Assembly: GCF_004151245.1 (NCBI RefSeq)
Contig: NZ_JUIW01000002.1
Location: 364,289 to 428,288, forward strand
Reading direction: 5' to 3'
DNA: 64,000 bases
From: Flavobacterium beibuense
Lineage (GTDB): Bacteria > Bacteroidota > Bacteroidia > Flavobacteriales > Flavobacteriaceae
Shown here: positions 42,785 through 53,024 of the stretch, piece by piece
Position numbering within the stretch: position 1 is the first letter of the stretch
Layout of the letters: every line of letters starts with the position of its first letter
Translations under genes and position numbers: made by a program
The notes under the pieces: generated by a model
What the model saw: the letters and a program-made list of their open reading frames with translations, nothing else
Databases searched by the model: none
Told to the model about the DNA's origin: nothing

Positions 42785-43558
42785 ATGGAAGTATTTTTAA
42801 ATCCTAATGCCTGGATTGCATTATTAACCCTTACATTTCTTGAAATAGTATTGGGTATAGACAATATCATTTTCATATCTATTGTAACAGGAAAACTACC
42901 TGAAGAAGACAGAAAAAAAGCTACCCGTATGGGTTTATTCCTGGCTATGTTTATGCGTATTGCCCTACTGTTTGGTGTTACGCTTCTTATAGCTATGAAA
43001 AAACCGGTTTTCAGCTTTGACTTCGGATGGTTTAGTGCCGATGTTACCGGGCAGGCTTTAGTGCTGTTAGTTGGAGGTTTATTCCTTATATACAAGAGTA
43101 CAAAAGAAATTCACGAAAAAGTAGACCATAAAGGCGAAGAGGAAAAAAGTCTTGGCAGTGCTGCAAAAAAATCATTCACTAATGTGATCCTGCAAATACT
43201 AATGATTGATATTATCTTCTCTGTAGACTCAATTCTTACTGCTGTAGGTATGACTAACGGAGTTGAAGGCGCATTAATAATAATGATTACAGCAGTTGTA
43301 ATATCGGTAGGTGTTATGATGTTGTTTGCTGTTCCGGTAGGAAACTTTGTTAACGCAAACCCATCAATACAAATACTGGGTCTTGCTTTTCTTATCCTAA
43401 TCGGGTTTATGCTTATTACAGAAAGCATGCACCTTTCTCACGCACAGTTAGCAGGAGAGTATGTGGGCGCAATTCCAAAGGGATATTTATATTTTGCCAT
43501 AGCTTTTTCAGTTTGTGTAGAATTCCTTAATATGAAAATGAGGAAGAAAAAAGAATAA
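42785..43558 (+). CDS. TerC-family membrane protein
   Basis: 257 residues, seven or more transmembrane helices. Family signatures: LTFLEIVLGIDNIIF in helix 1 (Asp/Asn), DIIFSVDSILTAVG (Asp), and late GFMLITESMHL, with the MKMRKKKE tail. TerC homologues are proposed to move metals such as manganese or to act in metal loading of exported proteins. It follows nine bases after the lipoprotein gene and ends the murQ operon at a terminator. Confidence 0.9.
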   Translation: MEVFLNPNAWIALLTLTFLEIVLGIDNIIFISIVTGKLPEEDRKKATRMGLFLAMFMRIALLFGVTLLIAMKKPVFSFDFGWFSADVTGQALVLLVGGLFLIYKSTKEIHEKVDHKGEEEKSLGSAAKKSFTNVILQILMIDIIFSVDSILTAVGMTNGVEGALIIMITAVVISVGVMMLFAVPVGNFVNANPSIQILGLAFLILIGFMLITESMHLSHAQLAGEYVGAIPKGYLYFAIAFSVCVEFLNMKMRKKKE

Positions 43559-43584
43559 TAAAATTATTTACCCTCTTAATTATA

Positions 43585-43612
43585 AAAGCTGTCACTATGA
43601 CGGCTTTTTTTT
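43585..43612 (+). terminator. Terminator of the murQ-terC operon
   Basis: Stem AAAAGCTGTCA / TGACGGCTTTT (one wobble) with a CTA loop, followed by a T run. Confidence 0.88.
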
Positions 43613-43718
43613 ATTAAAATCATAATTATTTGATTTACAGCAAAATATTTCACTATTGGTTAAAAACGTTTTTATATTTTTAACAAACAATTAACTAATA
43701 GTCAAACAAACTACAACT

Positions 43719-46037
43719 ATGCTGAAAAATAAAATAATTACAGTTATACTATGTATAGTCTGCTGTCAAAAAGGATTTTCTCAGGAATTTGATGAGATAT
43801 TTACTAATGTTGAATCTGTTAATTACATATACATATCAGGTTCATTTTTAATAGATGATGAAACAACTGTAACACCGCTCATTAATTTTGATTCATGTCA
43901 GGAAGTTGCTACTCATTTTTCAGTAGTTGCTCAATACGAAAACGGAAAGGTTATAGCTATTGGCGATGAATATTTATTTTTAGATAACAATATTGTTCTG
44001 GGAGATAACCTGCAGTTTTTAATTAATGTAATAGACTGGCTTAATTCGGGTACAGGGAGAGTTACTCTTAAAGAAGAATTTGTTGATAATAATAACACAA
44101 CAATACTTCAAAACTCATTATTTGATAATAATTATACATTTAACTCATTTACAGGTCATATAACAACCTCTGCCCTATTAAACACTGATATATTAATTTT
44201 AGGTAACGACTGGAATGAACTCGAACTTTATTCAACTGCTGAATTAGAAGTACTAGAGAGTTTTATAGCTAATGGAGGCTCTCTACTATTAGCAGGAAAT
44301 CCAGATCTTTACCTTGGAGAAATTGAACAATATTCAATGAATCAGGTTGCTAACTTATTCGGCTTTGAAATAACGGAATGTGAAATAGCATCATATGAAT
44401 TTCAAATTTTTTATCCCGAAACATTAAATCCATACTGCACCTCACCTTACTTCAATACTAATATTCCTCGCGGTGATAATTTAAGGATTTTCAGAATGGC
44501 AGTTTCTACAATTGGGGAGTTTACCGAAAATAAAGGAGGAGTAAACAACACTAGCCAGTTAATTGATGAATGGCTTGAGACTATTAATGAAATTTATGGT
44601 AGAGAGTATTGTATGAGGTTTGAACTTATACCTAATAATGATCTTTTGATTTTTGAAAACTCAGAAACTGATCCTTGGGAAACATTACTGGATGGTGCTG
44701 TTGCATGTACTGATGTTGAAGTAATACTTAACAATCAGGGAAGTATAATTGATGAAATTATAGGTGCCGAAAATTATGATTTAAGCCATGTTATTGCAAC
44801 TTTCCCATATCTGGGAGGCGGATGTGCTGCTGACTTTAAACGTGCGATATCAGGAGATTTAAATATTTCTGTATGCAGGCATGAAATTGGTCACCAGTTT
44901 AGTCAGGCACATACTATAAACAATGAAACTAATAATTATGAGCCCGAAAACGGCAACTGGACAATTCAGGGGGGAAATGATTACGGTTATGCCCACGGAG
45001 TATCATATCATCAGCTCGCTCAGTTTTTATTAACCATTCCATCTGTAGGATCACAGGTACCAACTGGTAACACCATACCAACAATAAATGTTGGCCCTGA
45101 TGTTGTAATCCCTGTAAGCACTCCTTTTACAATAACTGCAATATCTATAGATCCGGATCCCGATGATAATTTAACTTATGTATGGGATAACTTTAATCCT
45201 GCCCCACAACAATTTATACCAGTGCCGGACGATACAAAAGGGGCTTTATTCATGCGCTTAACTCCCGGTCCGATTCCTTCAAGAACATTTCCAAAAATGA
45301 GTGATGTAATAGCTAATAATAACAGTAATGCTCAGGAACAGTTACCTACACATCCACGCAATATGGATATAAGGGTTACAGTTAACGACAACCATAAAAT
45401 GGAATATAATGGGCAAATGATTAATGCCAGCGGTATCAATTCTGATGATATAAGAATTATAGTTGCAGATGCAGGACCTTTTCAGGTGACAAGTCAAAAT
45501 ACTGATGGTATAGTTTATGCCGGAGGATCAACCCAGATAATAACATGGGATGTAAACGGTACAGATGTAGCCCCCGTTAACACTCAAGATGTGTCAATTA
45601 CCCTTTCTGATGACGGAGGTTATACCTACCCTGTTACCCTTTTAAGTAGTACTCCTAATAATGGTAGTGCAACAGTAGTATTACCTGATATTAATATTGA
45701 GAATGCAAGGATAAGAGTGGCCGCAAATAATAGTATCTATTTTGATATTAATACTGTTGATTTTAAAATTCAATCCACTTTATCTTTAGAGAAAGCACCT
45801 TTGGATTCTTTGGTAAATATCTACCCTAACCCAAGTAAAGACTATTTTATTATTGAGTTTACTTCTCCTGTTAATTTTGATGCTAAACTATATGATGTGG
45901 CAGGGCGTACAGTAACACAACAATTTAATCACGATAAGTTTGATGTAAGAAGTTTATCTCAGGGAACCTATATACTTGAAATTACAGATTTAGAAACTTC
46001 ACAAAAAACAATACGAAAGATATTTATTGAAAGATAA
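43719..46037 (+). CDS. T9SS-secreted metzincin-type metallopeptidase with glutamine-amidotransferase-like N-terminal region
   Basis: 772 residues with a signal peptide (KGFSQ cleavage). Residues 25-220 resemble a class I glutamine-amidotransferase-like (DUF4350/ThuA-type) fold: HFSVVAQYENGKVIAIGDEY and ILILGNDWNELELY, then SFIANGGSLLLAGNPD. The catalytic part has the zinc motif HEIGHQFSQAH (His388, Glu389, His392, His398), the metzincin pattern with Ser where Gly is usual. An Ig-like segment and a C-terminal type A sorting domain (IYPNPSKDYFIIEF, ending IRKIFIER) follow. It is probably secreted and cell-surface bound. Confidence 0.82.
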   Translation: MLKNKIITVILCIVCCQKGFSQEFDEIFTNVESVNYIYISGSFLIDDETTVTPLINFDSCQEVATHFSVVAQYENGKVIAIGDEYLFLDNNIVLGDNLQFLINVIDWLNSGTGRVTLKEEFVDNNNTTILQNSLFDNNYTFNSFTGHITTSALLNTDILILGNDWNELELYSTAELEVLESFIANGGSLLLAGNPDLYLGEIEQYSMNQVANLFGFEITECEIASYEFQIFYPETLNPYCTSPYFNTNIPRGDNLRIFRMAVSTIGEFTENKGGVNNTSQLIDEWLETINEIYGREYCMRFELIPNNDLLIFENSETDPWETLLDGAVACTDVEVILNNQGSIIDEIIGAENYDLSHVIATFPYLGGGCAADFKRAISGDLNISVCRHEIGHQFSQAHTINNETNNYEPENGNWTIQGGNDYGYAHGVSYHQLAQFLLTIPSVGSQVPTGNTIPTINVGPDVVIPVSTPFTITAISIDPDPDDNLTYVWDNFNPAPQQFIPVPDDTKGALFMRLTPGPIPSRTFPKMSDVIANNNSNAQEQLPTHPRNMDIRVTVNDNHKMEYNGQMINASGINSDDIRIIVADAGPFQVTSQNTDGIVYAGGSTQIITWDVNGTDVAPVNTQDVSITLSDDGGYTYPVTLLSSTPNNGSATVVLPDINIENARIRVAANNSIYFDINTVDFKIQSTLSLEKAPLDSLVNIYPNPSKDYFIIEFTSPVNFDAKLYDVAGRTVTQQFNHDKFDVRSLSQGTYILEITDLETSQKTIRKIFIER

Positions 46038-46068
46038 AAAAAAGCAGCCATCAGGCTGCTTTTTTTTT
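46036..46068. terminator. Bidirectional terminator between the peptidase and parC
   Basis: Stem AGCAGCC/GGCTGCT with an ATCA loop, A run on the left and eight T on the right. It ends both convergent genes, and its T run overlaps the parC stop. Confidence 0.92.
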
Positions 46069-48706
46069 AATCGAGTGACAACGTTATCTGTCCGTCATCA
46101 TCTAATGTTATAGTGTTGTTCTCATCAGTAAGATCTACTTCATCATTCACTTCCATTTCCTCCGGAACTTCCTCTTCAGGCTCCTCATAAGGCAATGATT
46201 CCAACAGGTTTATTTGTTTTACCTTATCTGCCGTTAACTGATTACCTAAGGCTTTTATACCTTTTACAGCTATAAAGCCCTCAAGATCTACTTCAATATT
46301 ATCTTTCTGAACTCCTTTTACTTTAGAGAATATAACCTCTGCAACAGGCCTGTAATCGGTAGATACAATTTCCAATTGTGAATTAGGATGCTCAGTTATA
46401 AATACTTCTTCCCTATTTTCGTTTTCGACAAGAAAACGTTTAACATAATACCGTGACTTTTCACCATCATAATAAATAGCGGAAATCGGCTTTTTAGGAA
46501 TCCATTTTTCCAATACTATCATTCCTTCCTCAAAGTGAGTGGAAAGCTCAGGAACAATGGTTTTCAGCTTACCCGACTGGTTAATTATAAGCAGCCTGTC
46601 GTTTGCCCTGAATTCTCCAAGTAGCTCTCCTCTACCGTCTACATTAAGACGCTGAACGGTATCATCAAACCAAATCCTTCTCGGTTTAAGGGTTGAAATA
46701 CCTTTCTCCTTAAGCTCAATTCTCTTAATGGGATATTTGGTAACAGTATTTCCCCTGGATGTTCTGCCTTTTATGGCTAGTGTAGCAAAATCAAGATCAA
46801 GCTTTAACTTTTTAATACTTCCTACCTGTCTTAATAATACAGTAACTACTTCTGCCTCGCCGTTAGGATTTCCTGAAAAATAGAGTATTTGTGATCCTTT
46901 CGTACCCTGAGTTAAATCATACGCTTTATCCCTGGTTATACTGGTAACATTAAAACGCTTAACATACGATGGCCCCGACTTACCATCTCGGTAAATCATA
47001 TTATATATGGTACGCTTATCATTCTTGTTAAACACTGCCACATAAATAATGTCTTTACCTACAAAGGTCTTAACATCTACTTTTGTAACAATCATGTTAC
47101 CATCACGAAGGAACACAATTACATCATCAATGTCCGAACAATCAGCAACATATTCGTCTTTCTTAAGTCCGGTACCTATAAATCCTTCTTCACGGTTTAC
47201 ATATAACTTAGTATTACGTAAAACCACTTTGGTTGCTTCAATATTATCAAAGCTTCTAAGCTCTGTTTTACGCTCCCTGCCTTTACCATACTTATCCTTA
47301 AGGCTTTGGAAATAATTTATGGCAAAGTCAATTATATTATCTAAGTGGTGTTTTACCTGTTCTATCTCTCCTTCTAAGGCTTCAATCTTTTCCTGAGCCT
47401 TGTCTATGTCAAACTTAGAGATACGTTTAATACGTATTTCGGTAAGCCTCACAATATCTTCTTCAGTAACGGCACGTTTAAGATGTTTCGTAAAAGGTTT
47501 TAAACCTTCATCAATAGCCTTAATTACACCTTCCCAGGTTTCTTCCTCCTCAATAAGGCGGTAAATTCTGTTTTCTATAAATATACGCTCAAGCGACTGG
47601 AAATGCCATTGTTCTTCCAGTTCATCAAGCTGAATCTCGAGTTCGCGCTTAAGCATATCCACCGTACGGTGTGTAGAAATCTTAAGCATGTTACTAACAC
47701 CTATAAACAGTGGCTTGTGATCCTCAATAACACACCCAAGCGGCGCTATAGAAGTTTCACAGGCCGTAAATGCAAATAATGCATCTATGGTTTTATCCGG
47801 TGATACTCCGGCAGGAAGATGTATAAGTATTTCTACATCTGCTGCGGTATTATCCTCTATCTTACGTATTTTAATCTTACCCTTTTCATTCGCTTTCAAA
47901 ATACTATCTATTAAAGAAGATGTATTGGTAGTAAACGGAATTTGGGTAATTACCAGTGTACTTTTATCCAGTTGTGATATTTTGGCACGCACCCTAACGC
48001 GGCCGCCCCTCATACCATCATTGTAGTTTGAAATATCAGCTACACCACCCGTAGGAAAGTCAGGATAAATTGTAAACGGTTTATTCTTTAATATTTTTAT
48101 GGAAGCATCTATAAGTTCGTTAAAGTTGTGCGGAAGTACCTTGGTAGATAAACCTACTGCAATACCCTCTGCTCCCTGTGCAAGCAAAAGCGGAAACTTA
48201 ACCGGAAGGTTTACCGGTTCATTTTTACGTCCGTCATAAGATGCCTGCCATGTAGTAATTTTAGGACTGTACAATACCTCTAAGGCAAATTTGGAAAGAC
48301 GTGCCTCAATATAACGGGGTGCAGCAGCACCATCGCCTGTAAGGATATTACCCCAGTTACCCTGAGTATCTATAAGCAGGTCCTTTTGCCCTATCTGCAC
48401 CATGGCATCACCAATACTGGCATCACCGTGCGGGTGATACTGCATGGTATGTCCTACCACGTTAGCCACCTTGTTGTAACGGCCATCGTCCAGTTCTTTA
48501 AGGGAATGCATAATCCTGCGTTGTACCGGTTTAAAACCATCTTCAATGGCTGGTACTGCACGTTCCAGGATAACATAGGAAGCATAATCCAGGAACCAGT
48601 CTTTGTACATACCCGTTACCTTGGTAATGGTATCCTGAGAGTCCGGATTATCCGACTTTTCGTAAAAATGTTCGCCTTCTAAGGGCTCTAAATTTTCTTC
48701 GTCCAT
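46067..48706 (-). CDS. parC: DNA topoisomerase IV subunit A
   Basis: 879 residues. Type IIA subunit that cleaves DNA: catalytic Tyr132 in AAAPRYIEARL, preceded by NVVGHTMQYHPHGD and the GDGAAA loop, and followed by coiled-coil tower segments. The C-terminal beta-pinwheel region ends in a long acidic tail (EEPEEEVPEEMEV). The pinwheel lacks the GyrA box that I would expect in gyrase, and the parE gene sits 35 bases upstream on the same strand, so it is topoisomerase IV rather than gyrase. Confidence 0.92.
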   Translation of the reverse strand: MDEENLEPLEGEHFYEKSDNPDSQDTITKVTGMYKDWFLDYASYVILERAVPAIEDGFKPVQRRIMHSLKELDDGRYNKVANVVGHTMQYHPHGDASIGDAMVQIGQKDLLIDTQGNWGNILTGDGAAAPRYIEARLSKFALEVLYSPKITTWQASYDGRKNEPVNLPVKFPLLLAQGAEGIAVGLSTKVLPHNFNELIDASIKILKNKPFTIYPDFPTGGVADISNYNDGMRGGRVRVRAKISQLDKSTLVITQIPFTTNTSSLIDSILKANEKGKIKIRKIEDNTAADVEILIHLPAGVSPDKTIDALFAFTACETSIAPLGCVIEDHKPLFIGVSNMLKISTHRTVDMLKRELEIQLDELEEQWHFQSLERIFIENRIYRLIEEEETWEGVIKAIDEGLKPFTKHLKRAVTEEDIVRLTEIRIKRISKFDIDKAQEKIEALEGEIEQVKHHLDNIIDFAINYFQSLKDKYGKGRERKTELRSFDNIEATKVVLRNTKLYVNREEGFIGTGLKKDEYVADCSDIDDVIVFLRDGNMIVTKVDVKTFVGKDIIYVAVFNKNDKRTIYNMIYRDGKSGPSYVKRFNVTSITRDKAYDLTQGTKGSQILYFSGNPNGEAEVVTVLLRQVGSIKKLKLDLDFATLAIKGRTSRGNTVTKYPIKRIELKEKGISTLKPRRIWFDDTVQRLNVDGRGELLGEFRANDRLLIINQSGKLKTIVPELSTHFEEGMIVLEKWIPKKPISAIYYDGEKSRYYVKRFLVENENREEVFITEHPNSQLEIVSTDYRPVAEVIFSKVKGVQKDNIEVDLEGFIAVKGIKALGNQLTADKVKQINLLESLPYEEPEEEVPEEMEVNDEVDLTDENNTITLDDDGQITLSLD

Positions 48707-48741
48707 GTATTTACTTCCAAATTATAATTTGAAATATGTTC

Positions 48742-50598
48742 TTATTTTTCTTCAACGACGTCAAGCTCAACCTTCAGGTTGTTGATAATAAACTCCTGCC
48801 TGTCCGGTGTATTTTTACCCATATAGAATTCCAATAAGGTTTCTACAGAAGTTGCTTTATCCATAAGTACAGGGTCCAGCCTGATATCCTGACCTATGAA
48901 ATGCTGAAACTCATCAGGTGAAATCTCTCCAAGTCCTTTGAATCGGGTTATCTCAGGCTTACCTTTCAGTTTCTCAATCGCATTACGTCGCTCTTCGTCT
49001 GAATAGCAGTATATCGTTTCCTTTTTGTTCCTTACACGGAATAAAGGGGTTTGTAATATATACAAATGGTTTTCCTTTATAAGCTCAGGGAAAAACTGAA
49101 GGAAGAACGTAATTAACAGCAGGCGAATGTGCATACCGTCAACATCGGCATCTGTTGCAATTACAATGTTGTTGTAACGCAGGTTTTCCATATCCTCCTC
49201 AATATCAAGAGCAGCCTGTAAAAGGTTAAACTCCTCATTTTCATACACGATTTTCTTGGTCATGCCATATGAGTTAAGAGGCTTACCCCTTAAGCTGAAA
49301 ACCGCCTGTGTATTTACATCCCTTGATTTTGTAATAGATCCCGAAGCCGAGTCACCCTCTGTAATAAATAAGGTACTCTCAAGGCTTCGCGGGTTCTTGG
49401 CATCGGTAAGATGCACCCTGCAGTCGCGTAGTTTTTTATTATGCAGACTGGCTTTTTTAGCCCTGTCCCTTGCTAATTTACGGATACCCGAAAGTTCCTT
49501 ACGCTCGCGTTCTGCCTGTAATATTTTTCTAAGCAGGGCTTCTGCTACATCCGGGTTACGGTGCAGGAAGTTGTCCAGCTTTGTTTTAATAAAGTCGTTT
49601 ACAAAAGTACGCACCGTAGGCTGATTAGGCCCCATGTCAGTAGAACCCAGTTTGGTTTTAGTCTGCGATTCAAATACAGGCTCCTCTACCTTAACGCTTA
49701 TAGCACTAACAATAGATTTACGAATATCGGCCGCTTCAAAGTTTTTATTGTAAAACTCCTTTATAGTACGCACTATAGCCTCACGGAAAGCCCCAAGGTG
49801 TGTACCACCCTGTGTAGTGTTCTGTCCGTTTACAAACGAATAATATTCCTCACTGTATTGAGTTTTACTATGCGTCATTGCTATTTCTATATCATCATCC
49901 TTAAGATGGATTATAGGATAGATCCTGTCATCTTCATTTATTGTTTCGCCAAGAAGGTCCTTAAGTCCTTCATCAGAGTAATATTTCTCACCGTTGTAAA
50001 TTATTGTAAGCCCCGTATTGAGGTAACAATAATTCTTAAGCATTTTTACAATATACTCGTTACGGTACTTGTAATTTTTAAAAATAGCATCATCTGCCAA
50101 AAAGGTTACTTTGGTACCTTTTCGTTTAGTAGTTTCTGTAAGGTCTTCCTCCTGGGTAAGTTCACCTGCAGAGAATTCGGCAGCCTTAAGCTGGTTATCC
50201 CTTACCGACTCTACCCTAAAATAGCTGGATAGGGCGTTTACCGCCTTAGTACCCACACCATTTAGACCTACCGATTTTTTAAATGCCTTAGAATCATATT
50301 TACCACCGGTATTCATTTTAGACACTACGTCTACCACTTTACCCAAAGGAATACCACGGCCAAAGTCGCGAACACTTACGGTTTTGTCTTTTACGGTAAC
50401 CTCAATGGTTTTCCCGGTTCCCATAACGAACTCATCTATAGAGTTGTCTATAACCTCTTTAAGTAGGATGTAGATACCGTCATCAGGTGAAGAACCATCT
50501 CCAAGCTTACCAATATACATACCGGGACGCATACGGATATGTTCCTTCCAGTCTAATGAGCGAATGTTGTCTTCGGTGTACTGATTCTGCTCCAGCAT
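48742..50598 (-). CDS. parE: DNA topoisomerase IV subunit B
   Basis: 618-residue GHKL ATPase and TOPRIM protein. It opens [21 protein letters not shown], with [10 protein letters not shown] (Bergerat), DFGRGIPLG and [20 protein letters not shown] has [11 protein letters not shown] and [12 protein letters not shown] with Mg-binding acids. The length is nearer to ParE than GyrB, which usually has an insertion. It is the first gene of the parE-parC operon. Confidence 0.93.
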   Translation of the reverse strand: MLEQNQYTEDNIRSLDWKEHIRMRPGMYIGKLGDGSSPDDGIYILLKEVIDNSIDEFVMGTGKTIEVTVKDKTVSVRDFGRGIPLGKVVDVVSKMNTGGKYDSKAFKKSVGLNGVGTKAVNALSSYFRVESVRDNQLKAAEFSAGELTQEEDLTETTKRKGTKVTFLADDAIFKNYKYRNEYIVKMLKNYCYLNTGLTIIYNGEKYYSDEGLKDLLGETINEDDRIYPIIHLKDDDIEIAMTHSKTQYSEEYYSFVNGQNTTQGGTHLGAFREAIVRTIKEFYNKNFEAADIRKSIVSAISVKVEEPVFESQTKTKLGSTDMGPNQPTVRTFVNDFIKTKLDNFLHRNPDVAEALLRKILQAERERKELSGIRKLARDRAKKASLHNKKLRDCRVHLTDAKNPRSLESTLFITEGDSASGSITKSRDVNTQAVFSLRGKPLNSYGMTKKIVYENEEFNLLQAALDIEEDMENLRYNNIVIATDADVDGMHIRLLLITFFLQFFPELIKENHLYILQTPLFRVRNKKETIYCYSDEERRNAIEKLKGKPEITRFKGLGEISPDEFQHFIGQDIRLDPVLMDKATSVETLLEFYMGKNTPDRQEFIINNLKVELDVVEEK

Positions 50599-50651
50599 AA
50601 AATTTATGGATTTTCTGCTAATATATTATATATAAGGGTAAAATGAAAGTG

Positions 50652-50692
50652 GTACGAAAGAAACTTATTAAGAGACTAATAACTTTTCGTAC
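50652..50692. repeat. Nested inverted repeat between parE and the transglutaminase gene
   Basis: GTACGAAA (50652-50659) pairs with TTTCGTAC (50685-50692), and inside it TTATTA (50665-50670) pairs with TAATAA (50677-50682). No long T run follows on either strand, so it is not a typical terminator. It sits 54-94 bases before the parE start. Confidence 0.55.
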
Positions 50693-50711
50693 ATTATTTG
50701 TTTTTTAACTG

Positions 50712-51689
50712 TTATCCCCTGTTTATGCGGTATGCCAATACTGATTTTTCGTTAATATACAACATTAAATAACCGTTTGAGCCTACCTCAAGCGGAACTT
50801 TAAATTCAGCGATATTACCATTAAAAACAGGTTTTACATGCTTAAACTGCTTGCTCTTGCTAAAAGCATATACAACGGTATCCTGTGGTTTTATATTCTT
50901 AATTTTAAACAGCAGGATATTAGCTTTCCTATCTGTAATCATTCCCTGTTGCGGACTAAGCAATTCGTATTTGCCCTTATGATAATTACCAAAATACAGG
51001 GGTAATCCGGCAAAATCATTCTCTGTTTTATCGGTTAAAAGCCATTTCTTTTCATCAGGAAAATGGTTTAAAAAGAATATATCCGGACTGGTAAAAAAGT
51101 AACTATCGTTAAAATTATATTCAAACCTAAGTGGACTGCCTGTAGCTGTTCCCGCTCCCCATGTTAAGTCTAAAAGCTTCCACTCACCCTTGATCTTTAC
51201 CGCATTCCAGGCATGGTCTTTTGCGCCCGGTCCATCACCTATATGTGCTATATGCGACTTGGATGTTCCCGGTATTATTACCGCTTCAAGACCTACCCTT
51301 TCGGCTATAGCCACAAACAATGAACAATACCCCTGACAAACCCCTTTTTGGGTTTTTAAAGTACGCGTAGCAAGATCTTCATTAAGCTCCTTCAGTTTTT
51401 CAAGTTTTTCTGCCTCAGTACGATAAGAAAAACCTACCGGGCGCTCGTTAACTCCATATTTCCCAATATCATAACTTACATGATGTGCCACCCAGGTAAA
51501 TATAGCACGGGCCTTTTCATCCTCTTTGATGAAATCAGCATTTATCTTTTCTGCAAGCTTATCAAGTGAGGAAAAAGAATCAGGATAGGAACTTACTTTA
51601 GAGTCAACATGTGAAAATTCCTGAGCGTTTAAAGAAAAGCCCAAAAACAAAACAATTAACACTGTAAATCTAAAAAAAGGTTTTTTCAT
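50712..51689 (-). CDS. Exported transglutaminase-like protein
   Basis: 325 residues with a signal peptide (about 1-23, FSLNAQ). Transglutaminase-like cysteine hydrolase domain with Cys118 (QKGVCQGYC), His159 (AKDHAWNAVKI) and Asp174 (LLDLTWG), the full catalytic triad. An upstream FTWVAHHVSYD helix is typical. The C-terminal part (about 210-325) looks like a beta-rich extra domain. Members of this fold act as peptidases or transferases in the periplasm, but the substrate is unknown. It is 29 bases downstream of the DUF2459 gene on the same strand. Confidence 0.85.
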   Translation of the reverse strand: MKKPFFRFTVLIVLFLGFSLNAQEFSHVDSKVSSYPDSFSSLDKLAEKINADFIKEDEKARAIFTWVAHHVSYDIGKYGVNERPVGFSYRTEAEKLEKLKELNEDLATRTLKTQKGVCQGYCSLFVAIAERVGLEAVIIPGTSKSHIAHIGDGPGAKDHAWNAVKIKGEWKLLDLTWGAGTATGSPLRFEYNFNDSYFFTSPDIFFLNHFPDEKKWLLTDKTENDFAGLPLYFGNYHKGKYELLSPQQGMITDRKANILLFKIKNIKPQDTVVYAFSKSKQFKHVKPVFNGNIAEFKVPLEVGSNGYLMLYINEKSVLAYRINRG

Positions 51690-51718
51690 AGTCCTAAATA
51701 AAACAAGAATCCTGCCAG

Positions 51719-52399
51719 TTATTTATACTTATTCAGTATTGCCTTATCATACGTAGTCCAAAGACATGCCTTTTGGTTAGCGGCCTTAAGAGCACAGTTT
51801 GTCCAGGTATTACAGGTGTAAAAAAGATTGTACTTGCCCTCCCCTTTGTAAAAAGCATCATATTGCCCATAACTGCGGTTGGCTATCCATATTACCTCTC
51901 CGTTTTCATCATACTGAAAACTTTTCTCGATGTAATCAACCAGCTTTCTGTAATCCTCTTCTGTTATGGTAAGCCTCACACAATCTTCATCCTGATTTAC
52001 CGTTTTGTAAAACCTTGTATGCATTGCAGATGTACCCATATAAAATGCAGCCCTAAAGGCAGTACTTGCCTTTAAGTCACTCCATTTGGGGGTGTTTAGA
52101 TAAAACCCCTTATCTCCCCAGCCAAAAGCCACATACTTAGCTGTAGTATCGTTAGCTTTTGTCTCATTGTAAAGTATTTGCCCTGTCCAGTCTTTTACAT
52201 CATTCTTTAGAGGCACTATAACATCGGTATGCACCCCGTTAGAGTTTACATAGACAACAATATCTCCTTTTTCAGCATCAGTGTTTACCGGAATATATGA
52301 TAATACAAAGGTTGCAATTATATAGACTGCTATAAAACATAACAGTCCTATAATAAGCTTCTTAATGATTTTAAAAATACCTTTAAGCGTTTTGCTCAT
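51719..52399 (-). CDS. DUF2459 / TIGR02117-family membrane-anchored protein
   Basis: 226 residues. A transmembrane helix (about 10-34) is followed by a periplasmic domain beginning IVVYVNSNGVHTDVIVPLKND and YVAFGWGDKGFYLNTP, the signature of TIGR02117 (DUF2459), then NLFYTCNTWTNCALKAA near the end with a conserved Cys. The function is not established. The frame is open from a TTG, but ATG at 52399 is chosen. Its start overlaps the end of the FMN reductase gene by 17 bases, so it is translationally coupled. Confidence 0.85.
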   Translation of the reverse strand: MSKTLKGIFKIIKKLIIGLLCFIAVYIIATFVLSYIPVNTDAEKGDIVVYVNSNGVHTDVIVPLKNDVKDWTGQILYNETKANDTTAKYVAFGWGDKGFYLNTPKWSDLKASTAFRAAFYMGTSAMHTRFYKTVNQDEDCVRLTITEEDYRKLVDYIEKSFQYDENGEVIWIANRSYGQYDAFYKGEGKYNLFYTCNTWTNCALKAANQKACLWTTYDKAILNKYK

Positions 52400-52922
52400 A
52401 GTCAAAGTTGCGTATAATATCCTTTAACGCAGCATCATACTCTTTATTGGATATCTCTCCCGCTTCAACATCAAAATTTTCATTGAAGGAAGGCAACGAG
52501 AATGTAGCTTTAATATTACCGCCATACCACTTAAGACTTATTTGTGCAGCTTCGAGCGAACTTGCACCTCCTCTTTTACCGGGTGAAGTAGACATTAGCA
52601 ATAAAGGTACATTAGCAAAGACTTCCTTCTTTTGACGAGAAGCCCAATCGTATATGTTTTTAAAGGCAACAGTCATACCCGCATTATGTTCTGCCACAGA
52701 AATAACAAGAATATCTGCCGACTCAATTTTTTCTAGAAACTTCCCTGCCAGTTCCGGCTTACCTATTTCCTTCTCCTTATCCACGCTAAATAAAGGCAGC
52801 TCATAATCGTTAAGATCCAATATCTCAACGTTTCCTCCTTCAAACAGGTTTGCGGCATAGGTTGCCAGTTTTTTATTTATCGAATTTTTGCTGCTGCTTC
52901 CGCCAAAGGCAAGTATTTTCAT
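52383..52922 (-). CDS. NADPH-dependent FMN reductase
   Basis: 179-residue flavodoxin-like NAD(P)H-dependent reductase. It opens MKILAFGGSSSKNSINKKLA (FMN phosphate loop, SSSKNS), has VAEHNAGMTVAFKNIYDW, the conserved loop of this group, and LMSTSPGKRGG. It reduces FMN or quinone-like acceptors in the cytoplasm. It overlaps the downstream DUF2459 gene. Confidence 0.88.
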   Translation of the reverse strand: MKILAFGGSSSKNSINKKLATYAANLFEGGNVEILDLNDYELPLFSVDKEKEIGKPELAGKFLEKIESADILVISVAEHNAGMTVAFKNIYDWASRQKKEVFANVPLLLMSTSPGKRGGASSLEAAQISLKWYGGNIKATFSLPSFNENFDVEAGEISNKEYDAALKDIIRNFDYEQNA

Positions 52923-53024
52923 AATAAAGGCTTTTATTGATTATTGATAAAGTTATTAAAACATTGGGCATTTTTTTTATTTACTTATGCCAAAATTATT
53001 ATAAATAAAGACTTTTGTATGCAC

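Noticed and set aside
49561..50232. A 223-residue open frame on the plus strand inside parE
   Set aside because: It lies antisense to the well-conserved parE gene, the translation has no recognisable motif, and the parE frame explains the codon pattern. It is a shadow frame.
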